Positions 1 through 12,400 of a DNA stretch of 64,000 nt are shown piece after piece; within the stretch, counting starts at the first letter, position 1, and each line of letters opens with the position of its first letter. The DNA is from Dromaius novaehollandiae (Eukaryota; Chordata; Aves; Casuariiformes; Dromaiidae). Both the position numbers and the translations under genes were made by a program. Under the pieces are notes generated by a model. It saw only the letters and a program-made list of their open reading frames with translations. It ran no database searches and was not told where the DNA came from. The stretch is from assembly GCF_036370855.1 (NCBI RefSeq), contig NC_088099.1:146833017-146897016 (forward strand), in the 5' to 3' direction.

Positions 1-261
1 CTCTCTGGGTTAGTTCTGTCACCTCTGCACCTGCTGGTCTTTGTGCCTAGTGAGACCCTACTGGGCAGGGCCAGCGGAAGGGTGACCTGCAAGATGGTAC
101 ACAGGCAACGTAACCTCCATGCACAAGCATGGCTTGCCATGAGTACTGTGTTGTGGAAAATCAGCAGCTCTCCGTGAGCTGCCTTCCCTGCTCTGCTCAA
201 ATGGTCTTCATGTTGAGGTTTCAGTCTCTTCTCATCACAGCCCCTTCTCTAATCCGAACAG
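1..261 (+). other. CDH17: CDH17 intron (3' end)
   Basis: This is the intron upstream of the first visible exon; its 5' part and the EC1 and signal-peptide exons are outside the window. The Met codon at 129 opens an open frame that runs into the exon, but it is intronic sequence and not a start of translation. Confidence 0.8.
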
Positions 262-420
262 GCAAGCCCTTCATGTATGTCCATGCCACTGACCGTGATG
301 ATCCTTCAACTCCCCATGCACAACTGACTTACAGCATTCTCCACCATTTTCCCAACCCTTATTCGCAAATGCTTTTCCAGATCAATAATGTAACTGGAGC
401 AATCTCGCCAAGTATGACAG
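262..420 (+). CDS. CDH17: CDH17 exon (EC2, first part)
   Basis: The exon begins in phase 1, where the split codon gives the Gly of GKPFMYVHATDRDDP, and encodes the start of EC2 with its calcium-binding ATDRDD. It ends at SPSMT plus one base (donor ACAG|GTATGT). The acceptor at 260-261 is preferred because the EC4 exon at 5029 also opens with a phase-1 split Gly, ten residues before the D of its ATD motif. A second acceptor at 239-240, with a better pyrimidine tract, would add seven residues in the same frame. A glycosylation sequon (NNVT) lies near the end. Confidence 0.9.
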
Positions 421-3400
421 GTATGTAAAACGATCTTATTTGTTTGTCAAAAAGCAAGCACGAATTCCTGGGTGTATACAGGAACATGGAGACAACAGTT
501 CTGATGTCAAATTCTGAATAAAGGTAGTCTGTGGGACACGCTCTACTGCGACCCTGATTTTGAGCAGTTTGTTCATGTTTCCAACCAAATTCAAGAGAAG
601 TTAGCAGAGCTGGACATCGGGATCTGAAAGTACAATGATAAGTGATGTAGATTCTCTTGCCCTCTGGAATATGCAGCCAGATCTTAGGGTTAATTCTGTT
701 CCTTGAAATCAAGAAAACCAAAAACAGTAGAATGAAAAATGTGGAGAAAATGGGGCCAGCCACGTGATCTTACCTAAACTGTGATGATGTAAATAAGCAG
801 GTTCTTCTGCTGAGCTGAGCAAGTGCTTAAAGAAAAGAATGAGAGATGTTCAATGATGCCTCTGCATGACAAAAGAGACTGCAGCACAGAGATCTCCTGA
901 GGTTAGCCAGGGCCAGTGGAGTGGCTATGTCCACATGATGCAGTGCTGCATCATTCAAAGAAGCCAGAGAAAACAGCTTGCTGAGATTTGGCACAGAGGT
1001 CCATCTAAGGAGTGAGCCTGGAGCAGATGCAGAAGCAAGGTGCATGTATGAGGCAATGGGTCAGATGAGTCTGTAGGTGAACAGTCTCCACAACCTCTGC
1101 TTCATTTCACTTACGGCTCTTTGTTCTGTTCTCTAGGCTCTTATTACTTAGATCCCCAAAAGCAGGACACCTTCACCCTTGTGGTCACTGTGAAGGACAT
1201 GGCAGGGCTGACAATGAATGCTTTCACCAGTAGTGCTGATGTGATCATCACCGTGAAGGAGAGTCTGTGGAAGGCACCCCCCACCATCCACATCCAAGAG
1301 AACTCCACCCGGGACCACCCTGTCAACATCAGCCAGGTAGGGCCTGGAGCTGCAACAGTGATGGCCGGCAGCTCGGCTGTGCTCCCGGTGCGCCTCCTGA
1401 GCGCCACTGAATCATCTTCTCCCAATGAATGGTGAAGATGTGCCCACCGCCTCAACAGCAAGCTCTGCAGAAGCTCTGCCCAGCCTGGATCTGAGTAAAA
1501 AGGGACTTTGGCACCTCTGAATTCTGTTCCATGTGGCATCCTTTGGAAATGATCATTAGTGCAGGTCTCATTAACCCATCTTTAGTACGAAAGTAATGGT
1601 TCGAATGTGACTGAGATACAGCCTAAGTCAATATAAATATCGGACTGACTAGGTGCTGCCTTTCAGGTTAGAGAGGCTTTTAGCATTGTCCACATGTGAG
1701 AAAATGACATGAACACAGGAAACCTTTGGACGATTTTATTACAGTCTAATGACTGGAAGACAAAAAGTGCTTTTCAAGGCTGTTTGGCACAATATGAAAG
1801 ATAAAGGCGAGGACACATCAAATGAATTAGTTTAGCGGTTTAAGCAGAGCTTTACGATGTACTAGCCTGGAGGAAAAGTTCAGGAGGACAGTCGTAGGTG
1901 ATACTTCCTGGGACAGTAAATGTGTGGCCTGATTTCCTCGTCTGAGGACACGCCCTCGTGTAGGTGTCCCAGAGGGAGGAAAGCCACGGGCAGCTTCTGT
2001 CGAGAGGCGTGCTGCTGCCTGGGAGGACGAGCAGCCTCTCCTGTTACACGCGGAGCAATTTTGTGCCTCTGCAGATGTGCTGCGGTTCTCTCTTGCTGGG
2101 TTTCTCAGCAGTCCCAGTCTCGCTCTAGCACCAAAGGCTTTGGATGAATCAAGAGCTAACTTCTTTAAGGTCATTTTGAGGTTACCTTCTTCCATCTACG
2201 AAAGAGGCTGGAAGAGGACCAGCTACGCTGAAACCCTGGTGTGATCAGTTCCCTGCATTCGGGGACATCTGCTGTGACCAGCTTTGTGTGATACTGTACA
2301 CCTGCTATATTAAAAGGAGCTAAATGCCCTACTTCAGTTTCCTGCATTCCCGTAATATTTTTTACCACTGACATTTCACAGTGCAAATGCAAAATATTTT
2401 GCCTATAATTGCACAGTAAAAGTGATATATACAGCAGTAAATATTGAAACATCCTTTCAGAAATATTTGACTTCATATTTGCTGCATTTCTTTTAAAATC
2501 TAAAGACCCCCACTAAAGGTCCTTTGTCTCAGACTTTGATGAATGTAAATAGCATGCACACACATATGTGCAGATAGGTACCAGATATTTGCTTTGTTAT
2601 TCCACTTCTGTGAGCTAGCTAAACCAAAGACGAGGCAGGAAGAGATGGCTTAAGAAGGTGGATTAAATTAGTGACAAGACTTTCAAATAGGAATAGTTCT
2701 TCCCTCTCCCGTATCACCTTTTATCTGCACACCACAAAACTCTTTCATACAAAGTAAGTGTCAGGGCTTATCTTAGACAGCTGAATAAATGGAGGTAAAA
2801 GGGCTGTGCTACAACAGTTTGGTGAGCAGATGTGGATTATTAGTCTGGTTTTCTGAGGCCTGCTCCCAGCATTGCCAAACCATTAATTTTCTCATTTATG
2901 ACTTAAAGAGAAGCTAACAGGAAAGCCATCTTTTCTGTTTGTGGCCCACAAATGATTCTTGCTAAATCTCAGTCTACAATTCTGACTTACTATTTTGACT
3001 TATTTTTGTGTTTTTAGGTGCACTCAAATGAACCGGATGCAATTTATGAGCTTTTTGTAAAAGAACAGCTTCCCAGGCTCCCATTTTCTGTCAATCAGAA
3101 TGGAGTTATTTATGTGACTGAGCCACTGGACAGGGAAAAAAAGGATACTGTAAGTAAACACATAAAACCTAATTGATGGGAGAGACCATAGCAGGAAGCT
3201 TATTACTAGTATGTGAGTAAATACAAGCAAGCTAGAGAGGACAGAGGAAAAAAGGAAAGAAAAGCTTGATTTCTTGTCATTTCTGTATGGAAAAGAATGG
3301 CTAAATAGATATGAAAGCATATTCATCAACTACACTGTAAACAGTCTTTAGCTTGCTACTTACCAACACTTCTCTGCGGTCTGTTAGCAATCACTCCCCA

Positions 3401-6400
3401 CCACATATGTGGAGCACAACGCGGAGCTCGCCGTGACAGAGCTAAACGTATTTGAGCTGTGGCATAGGCGAAAGCAGGAGCTTTGGACATTTCAAATCCT
3501 CCTAATCTACTCCAGCACATAGATCACAGCGATCTCTCCACAACAGAAACAACAAACAACTGTAAAAATTGGACTTGCTCTCAAGAAAGTCGAGAGCTCA
3601 CCCGGCACTGCAACTGAGTCCCAGGCGCTTTCTCTCTGCCTCTCAGTACGTTCCTACAGGTCACTCCACCAAGAGCACCTGCGACCTTCCTGTGCCAGGC
3701 TAAGCTGTAACCACGTGCACACATGTGCATTTTGCTAACTAAAGGAGTTTAAGTTGCAGTCGTGACTGCAAAGTTACTCCAGAGTTCCCCGTCTGGGGTC
3801 TTTCAGACAGAAAACCGTCTGTCCCTTCTTGCTCTTGGAGGAAATTTGGGCACAGAGATGCCAAGGACCAGCTATGCTGGAGGAACCCCATCTTCATATG
3901 TGACAGATTTGTTTATGAAATGACAAAAATAAGATACTCCTGCCTTTCTTGGGGTTTTGCAAGACTAAGTTCACAGGACAGTGAAGTATTCGGGCCTTTT
4001 CAATTCTTCAGAGAATCCAGATCACAAACAGTAAGGTGTCATGGAAGACCTCTAAAGTAAACAGTGTGAAAGGATATTTTGTTTTATGGGAGGCTTCCAT
4101 AGTTATCCATTTAAATGTAAAATACTGTCATTCTGGAAAATCAACACATCTAATAGCAATGTTCTCATTGCAGTATTTGTTCTTTGTGATCGCGAAAGAC
4201 AAAGAGGGAGAACTAGTGGACAAGCCTCTGCAGATATCTGTTATTGTGGAAGACATAAATGACAATCCTCCTGTGTGCCAGAAGGCTCTCACTGTCCTTG
4301 AAGTCCAAGAGAATGAAGATGCAGGTAAGAAAACAGGCTCTACTCTTTTATGTACATCATTTTGGTCTCATTATTGTTTTGAATTGGTTGCAAAAGAAGC
4401 TAAAAATTCTGATCCCAAATAGTAACATGTAGCTCTCCTGGAGGAAAGTTTTCTAGTGCAAATAGCCCCATTGTTTTCACTTTGGTAATTCATGTGAAAA
4501 GGATTTCAACAACCTAAGAGTGACAGACCCTAAACCAGTATTTAAAAAATACTATTTCATTTAAAATATAAAATTGCTCTGTACCACAACCAGAGTTTTG
4601 TACAAGTGTTAGAATGTACAAAGAAAAATAGCCCTCTATTCTCAGTGGAAAAAATATTGTTCTGAATAGCATAAGCCCATTTTCCCAAATCCAGGTGCTC
4701 CTCCAGAATAATTCCTTTTGACTTCACTAGACCATTACCGAAATCTGTCCCTGAGTGCTCAAGCCTAAAGTGGTCTGCTGTGATCACTTCTGGTCAAAAC
4801 ACATAGCACTGTCATTTGGACTGCCCAAGCCCAAAACGGTTGGCTGGGATGCTAGGGGAAAAACTCCAAAAAGTTAAATGGCTGTGTCCATTATAATGTT
4901 TGCCACACATTTGTATTTTTATTGCGACTCCACTGTTTGTATTGGTATCACTGTCATCAGTGTGTGCCTCTGTGGGGAGATAGGACTACTGCGTTATCTG
5001 AGTGACTCCAATCTTTCCTTGGCTGCAGGAAATTATATTGGAACCGTGTCTGCTACGGACATGGATCAGAAAGACACCCTGAATTCACGTCTGCAGTTCA
5101 AAATTGAGAGTCAGGTTCCTGCAGTTCCTGCAAATGATCTGTTCTTTATTCAGCAAGACACTGGGATATTGCAGTTAATTAGCCGTTCGTTAAACAAGCG
5201 TATTGCTTCCAGCTATTCCTTGAAGGTGTTGGTGACAGATGCAGGTATGTAAAGCCTGTTATACATTGGAAAAATTTTGTTCACCCTGGCATCTCCAGTG
5301 TTCAGTGTTCAAGGGATTACAGACATCCTAAAGGATGCATTAAAGGGAGTAGCAGCACTGACAATTGTTTTTCTCTGGAATTGTACTTTCTTGTTCTAGA
5401 AATGCGGAGAGGTTAATATTGATTCATAATTTAAGAATGGAAAGCTACAAGCTCTAGGGCAAAGCATGGATAAAGTGGGTGGGCACTTTACTAACAAACA
5501 CTCTTCAGTAAGAGATTTCCTTCCATAGGGAAAAATGAAGCGATCATATGATTTAGGGTTTATATACTGTTTCCCCCCGCCCCCAGATTAAAAGGGCTCA
5601 TGAAAAAAAAAGGAGAAATTAAATGCAGCTGCCCAGAGAATCCAGATAATGTATTTTAAGAGATTAAGAACTGAAACTCATCTTCAAAAATAACCATCCC
5701 CATCATGCAAGATCCCTTATGGTTCACTGAATGGAAAGGGAATGAAACTCCATACTAAAGTTTAAAGCTTTATACTGGAATTCTTATAGTTAGGCAAAAC
5801 CTACACATTGGGAGGAACTAGCATATAAATAATGGAGTGACATGTCTCTTAATAAAATAGCATCACTTAAACAGATGATATGAAAACTTTTGAGGGGGAG
5901 AAAAAGCTGATTTGTTTTGGATGCTTATTTGGATTTCATCCAAACAGTTTTGTTTAGGATATTTCCTAAGTTTCAGTTCATGAAGCACATGTGGAAAATA
6001 CTAAAATCCAGCTATATCTGATCAGACAGAGCATGTTTGCAGATCCCTTCCCTGTAGGCACCCCTGCTCAAGAAACACTGTTAGATTTATATGGATCTTA
6101 GGTTCAAGTCCTACTGTAACAAAAAAGAGAGTGTTGTCTGATGGTTCACCAAGAGGAGAAGATTTTGGGGGTTACTTTTTGACACACAAAAGTCATAGTG
6201 AGAGAGCAAAGACAATTCATAGGTGTCCTCTCCCTAGTAAAAAGGTATGGTAAAAAACAAGGGGGAAATGAAAAGAAACAGGGTGGGTAATATCGAGGGA
6301 ACTGGGAAAATGAACAGGAAGAGAAATAGTGAGTTTCTCACTGACTACAAAATATTGGAGCTCCTGTCCTTCTTACGACAGCAGGGCTTTGCTTGGATCA

Positions 6401-9400
6401 GGTGATTTGGCAATGCTCACTACACTGTGAACCCTTCTGGAGCAAAGTTGTTTTTTCTGTAGGAGGCTTGCTCTGATATTGTTTTGTTCTCTTTCTGTGC
6501 AGTATTCCAAACAATCTGTGATGTGCAAATACATGTCATTGACATCAATGATCAGATTCCCATCTTTGAAAAATCAGATGTGAGTATTTTAATGTCCCTA
6601 GCAAACTTTCACTAAACCTTTGAGTCTATATTCAATATCTCCTGAAGTTAATGGGAATCCATCTATTAACAAGAACAGGTAACAAAGCAGTCCACTGGTG
6701 AAAATAAAGGCAAGATGTTTCCACAACACCTACTTATAAGGTCTACCTTGTCAGTAAACAGTGGGACAAACTCATAGCTAATTCTGAAGTATAAGCTAAT
6801 TTGCTCAGTGGAAAAATATGTGTAAAGAAAGAAATGGCTCTATTAAAGCAGTTTATTCCAGAAATGTAAGTTCTGGAAGGGAAGGGGGAAAAAAAAGGCT
6901 TTACAATTGATTAAAATGTCTCAACAGGAAAAAAAACTGACGTAGGTTCTCCCAAAGTTCCCTTCCAAACACAGTATTAATATATCCAAAAAACAGAAGG
7001 TGAAATGTGCTTTTAGTTGAATGGAAATCGAATGGGCTATTTTCTTTAAACAAAAACAGTGACCCGTTGATCCATGCCCAAATGCATGCCTGCTGACCCT
7101 TGCTTCAGGCTAGAGTTTCAGGCTCTTGCCTCTTTGCTGGAGCTGCTGAAGCCTAGCAGAGAGACCTGCAGACCTACAGTGATTCCCATTACTTGGCCTA
7201 AGTCTCACTTCAGACACTGCAGTGGGTATAGTGGGTCCCAAAGATTTCCACATTGCCTGAGGAAGCTATGAGTAGGCTCCCGCTCCAGATGCAGTCACTT
7301 CTACTGGGTCACTTCTACTAGGTGTCTAAGCTCTCACATACTTTAGCCAATGCCAGCAGTGGGGCTGGGAGATCAAATGTCCTGCCAGTCAAATGTAAGT
7401 GTCCTCTCTTGGGGTCCTCTCTTGGGGAAGCTGAATTGTTTTTTGAGCTTGGCTGACTGCATTGATCAGCTCTCTGTTGACTCTAACTTCGACATGTGCA
7501 GACTGTCAGCCCATGCAGCAGGCTGTTGACCTTCTCACCAGTAGGTCTCAATCCAGGACATGATCTCAAAACCAATCTGCTTGGTCAGGGCACACATCAA
7601 TGCAATAAATGAAGCTGGGCCACTAGAATGACAACGGCTTATGGTGCTTGGAGAATTAAATATTCAACAGTCTCAGTGGCTAGGGCTTTCAACAGGGACA
7701 GAAGAGACCTAAGTGCTGTCCCTACTGCTGTGAACATTTAAATCTTGTATGTAAATGGAGAGGTTTCATTAGAAGAGGTAAAAGCTGTTCCAGCATGCCT
7801 GGTATTGCAGCTATACTAGTAGCTTGACCTTGCAGAGATCCCTTCACCTTTGCTAAATGGAGAGCTGATAACCAGCAAGCTGTCTGGAAAAGGGGATATA
7901 GCAGTTTGCAGAGACTGTAGTGCCCAGCTTGCAGCCCTGTATTTCCCTGGGCAGCAAGGTACCTCAGCTTTCCTGCTATCAGGCACTTCACTAATGCTTC
8001 TGTACATGTCTCCTTAACCTAGTTACATCTCTGCTGTGAAACGGAGCCAATGCTTCCCTACCTCACAGGACTGCTGTGGGTTGAATTACCTTAGTACTTG
8101 TGGGTCAGGAGCCTGTTGTAGTGCTGAAGTTCTTATCCTCAGATGGTGCTCAGTGCATCCTGTTTCAATGATCTCTCTCTCTCCTCAGTATCAGAATGTG
8201 ACTGTTGCAGAAGATCTCCCGGTAGGAACAGTGATATTAGAAATTCAAGCTACTGATGCAGATGAGCCTCTCACAGGGAGTTCTTACATCGTTTACGAGG
8301 TTAAGGAAGGAGATCCGAACAAAACGTTCATCATAGAGACAGACCCTGAAACAAACCGAGGATTCATCAAGATTAACAAGGTGAAGAGATGGGTTTATTC
8401 TTTTCATTTCTATTCTTTCATTTCATTTCATTTGTCATATACAGTAGTTATACTGGTGACCATTTCCAGACAGACAGGTGGATTGGTGGTCTGTGAGACC
8501 ACCCCTAAGCTGCGTGCAGATTGCAGAAGGCCCCACACTCAGGCCCATGTGCTGTGTCTGTGCTACGCCCAGGCACACCTGTCCTCCTGCCTTCCCCATC
8601 AGCTATTTGCCCTCTGCCAGCTCTGCTGCTGTCCTGTGGTCTGGGAGCCAGCTGATGAAGTAGAATCTTTACACATTATGGAAAAAATTGCATTATTTGA
8701 ATGATTTTGCAGCAGAAAACAGAAAGCCAGCTAAGCACTGCCATGTCCTGTAGTCACAGTGAGGAACAGTCACAGTGCAGGTCCTCCTCCTTGATGGTGC
8801 TCTGGGCCCTTGGTGGCTTTTGCAATGGGAGGTACAGGTGCCTGGCTTGTCTCCACATCAGAACAAAAAGGGAATTTGTTCCTCTTGAGGCAAACATTAA
8901 TGGAGATAAAGCCAAGGTCAGTGTGCTGCAGCGGATGACCACATTCTGACCGATATAATGAGAAATATGAGGAACATTTTCTATTGCATCCATGCATTTC
9001 AACACCAGAGGTGTTCTCCCTTTGAAATTAACCTTCTCAAAGGCACTTGTAATTATGAGCTCAGAAAAATTATCATTCATTTTCCATGTAATGACATACT
9101 GTTTGTGTGGAGTTCACCTGCAGCCAGCCAGGCCAAGGGCAGGCTGACAGATGTGCTGAACCTCAAAGTAATTTTTTCCCGAGGAGGCAATTGTGAGAAA
9201 CTCCATGGTGTTTTCCAGCCTCACATGATTTTTGTCAACCAGAAGTCATCCAAGGCCTTCTTGTACAGAATTATAAATACTATTGCTGTAAACAGGATAT
9301 ACATATTAAACTTGGTCAGGTAGCTGGCAGCATTATTTGGAAATGCAGTTGCTGAGGGAGCCTCTGAATGGGCATATAATTTCCTTTAAATTCATTTTCC

Positions 9401-12400
9401 CAGTGTCATTTTGCTCTTGGCAGGTGACCCTTGTTTCATCTAAATTTGAGCTACAATATCTTCCTTGGGAAGGGGAGGATTTTGTCATTGTGTCTTTTGT
9501 CTTCCTGTGGAGGGAAGGGCAGGGGGAACTCTCTTTTTTAGCTCAGCAGAAGCACAGAGGGCACTCTGACATTGCGCATCGAGCCCCACCATGGGTCAGA
9601 GTGTGTTAAAGATGCTGAAATGAGAAGCTCCTCTGTCTGTCTGTCTGTCTAGGATTTGCTAAAACAAACAGTGGGACAGCTCTTTAAAGCACATTTTTCT
9701 ATTTTATCCAGGCTCTCGATTTTGAAACAGCTCAAGTGTACAACCTGGTGATCCATGCCACAAACCCTGAACCTCTGGTGCCAGGAGTGCAGTATAACTC
9801 AAGCTCCATTACGGTCTTCAAAGTTTTTCTAACAAATGTGGATGAACCACCCGTTTTCAGCAGAGAAGCTTACACAGCAGAAGCATTTGAAAATATTCCT
9901 GTCAATACCCTGGTCATGACGGTGGAAGCCTATGATCCTGAGGGGGATACTGTACGGTAAAAAAAAATGACTGTGATTTATTGATTTTATTCAGGATTTA
10001 GTGGGGTTGTCATTATGAGTGTTAGTCAAGGCCTCACTCTGTGGATATCCAGTTAAAGTCTCAAGATGAAATAGGGCTTAGAAAATTTTTATAATAGAGG
10101 GACAAAGAAAACATACCCAATATTTGGCATACAGGAAAAGAAAAGACATTTTTACAGAGTTGCCTATTTCTCAGCTAATAGTACAAAGTGGTAGGTGTAG
10201 TTTCAGTGGTGGCCTGGGACCTACTTGAAGTAAACTGCTGGGAAGTGCTTTCCCAAACTTCTTTATATATTGTAATAAGCATCAGCTAGTGGGTCCCTTG
10301 AAGCAAGAAACTAAAAGTCAAAAAAGGCCAGTGTATATATCTCCAGCAAAAGGGTAGAGCAGGTTTGAGAATAACAAAGTTTCCAAATCCAAATACCTTT
10401 AACAGTGAATGAGGTATGTACAGAATACTCCTAGGAATCAGTAGGACCATGGCTGCTTTTCATATTACTCAGGTAACAGCACAGGGTTTTGCATCCAGCA
10501 GAACACACAACTTAGAAAGAAGCTCAAGTCTATATTTGATAATTCATTCATTTTCTTTTAAACTAAGTCTTCTCTACGTAACTGTCAAAGACTAAAGGCC
10601 TGCTTCCAGTATGGATGCCAAGATACACTGGCAAGTCCACTCATATGATTGTGAGTGGGATGCCAGAAGTCTCAAGCTGGTGCATCCAGGTGGCTCAGTG
10701 CTGCGTCTTATGGTCAAATCACCTCGAGACTCTGCCAGGTCATGGTCTGTGCAGCATGCTCTGCTGCATGGTGTACATGTACCTTCTTTGTTAGTGACAG
10801 ATAGACAAATTGTTTGTGGTTCTTGCTGCATGATTCCCAGCTAGAATGCTGAAAAGGTCAATCAAAACCATATTAAACAATCCTTGAAATTTAACTAAAC
10901 TTCAGCAAAACATCAAGCAGTTAATGGAGTTGCAGGGTCTGATTCTTAGGCCTCCTGTGGAGTTCTGTTCCCAAGGGGAGGTCATCTGGCTCTTTACTTT
11001 TCCCTAAATTTTGGGAACTTAGCATGTTTGGCCTTCTGTCAAGCTGGTTTGAAAGTGAGCCACATAGTCCATAAGCTCTGGGGAATGATGACAGAAACAG
11101 CTGACAGGAATTCATGTTTACATAAACCACATTTATGCTAAAAAATAAGTTAAAAGAAATAAAACAAATAGTATAAAAAAGCATGTTAGCCTGCTGTTTT
11201 TAATGCAACAGGTACTGAAAGAATGAAAGTGTTGAATGAAAAGGTCAGGTCACATATACTCAATGTCTGTATTTTAACTCGGTCATATGTTCATTGTTAA
11301 ATCTGTCTATGTGAATACCCTGAGATCTTGTTTTTCAACAGCACTATAAAGGCAATGATGTGGCAAAGGTTAAAACACTCACTGTTCCAAGGCTGCTCCT
11401 ATGGTAATTACAGGATGCACCTAGGTTGGTAGCAGATGACCGCTGCAATACATTTTGGGGTCCCGGTCCCTCAGTTTTCCAACAAAGGGTCCTTGGCTGC
11501 ACTGCTGCCTCTACCCAGGATAGCCTTTGGCTTGTGCCACCATTGAAATCAAGACATGGGGGATGTGATGCTGAGGGAGGGACACTGGGCTGGGACAGTG
11601 GACACTCCTGGCTGAAAGCTTGGAGTTCCCCAGTTAGGAGGAAGGCAGAGTTGTGATATGCATAGGATGCTGCTTCTTTGGAGCAGCAGTGATATTCCTG
11701 GGGTTCTGCTCTCACTTTTTATGCTCTGAACTTAATTCTCACCAGAAACCGATGTTTTTGGCCTCCATTCGTCTGTCTGTATCTCCTGGCTGGCTGTATC
11801 ATCAGGACTTCTCCAGGAGTGCTTTCCTTGAGTACAGTTGTAATCAAGTTATTTGCCTATGATCAGTGAAGAAGTACTTGCTTCGTCAACAGTTTTTTCC
11901 TGATTTGGAATAAAATATGTGATTTCTTTTCTTTTTTTTTCCAAAGATATTCCTTAGAAGGAGATGTGAAGAAATGGTTGAGGATTGATTCATCCACTGG
12001 GAAGATATACACTGCTTCTCTGCTGGATCGAGAACAAAAACAAGCATATGAAGTTCAGGTTGTTGCATCAGAGTCAAGTAAGCAAGGAAAGGACTATGTA
12101 TACACACAGTGGGCTCCCCTGCCCTTGCTGCCTTATCAGCAACTACCATACTTCTTGAAACACCATACTTTCTTCAGGAAGATGGGGCAGCAAAACTGAA
12201 CCCATGAAAAATACAGGAGCAGGAGTTACACAAAATGGTCTCCTGGGCTGGGGTCATCAGGTGCATTTGATGTAATACCATAGCCACATGATGTTAAATA
12301 ACTTTTGATGTATCCTTAGAAGGATTTATTCCTTAAGCACTTGCCTTTTGTAAAAGAAATCTTGATCTTACAGGTAATGAAGATTAAAACAGGTTTCATG

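Larger units (their letters stand above)
6580..8188 (+). other. CDH17: CDH17 intron, 1.6 kb
   Basis: The left part is AT-rich. The stretch of about 7050-8030 is more GC-balanced and contains two small tandem duplications (7294-7321, 7401-7426). That change of composition could mark an old inserted element, but I do not recognise a family. Confidence 0.85.
8381..9711 (+). other. CDH17: CDH17 intron, 1.33 kb
   Basis: Contains a TTTCA-type microsatellite start (about 8402-8436) and a CTGT tetranucleotide run (9633-9650). The reverse strand between about 8754 and 9320 has protein-like open stretches in different frames, including a hydrophobic segment. It may be a decayed retrocopy, but I cannot name a source. 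Confidence 0.85.

Noticed and set aside
129..428. Open frame with an ATG at 129 running through the first CDH17 exon
   Set aside because: The part before 262 is intron (acceptor AG at 260-261); the protein starts far upstream, outside the window.
6100..6125. tRNA-like B box (GGTTCAAGTCCTAC)
   Set aside because: No matching A box, acceptor stem or cloverleaf around it.
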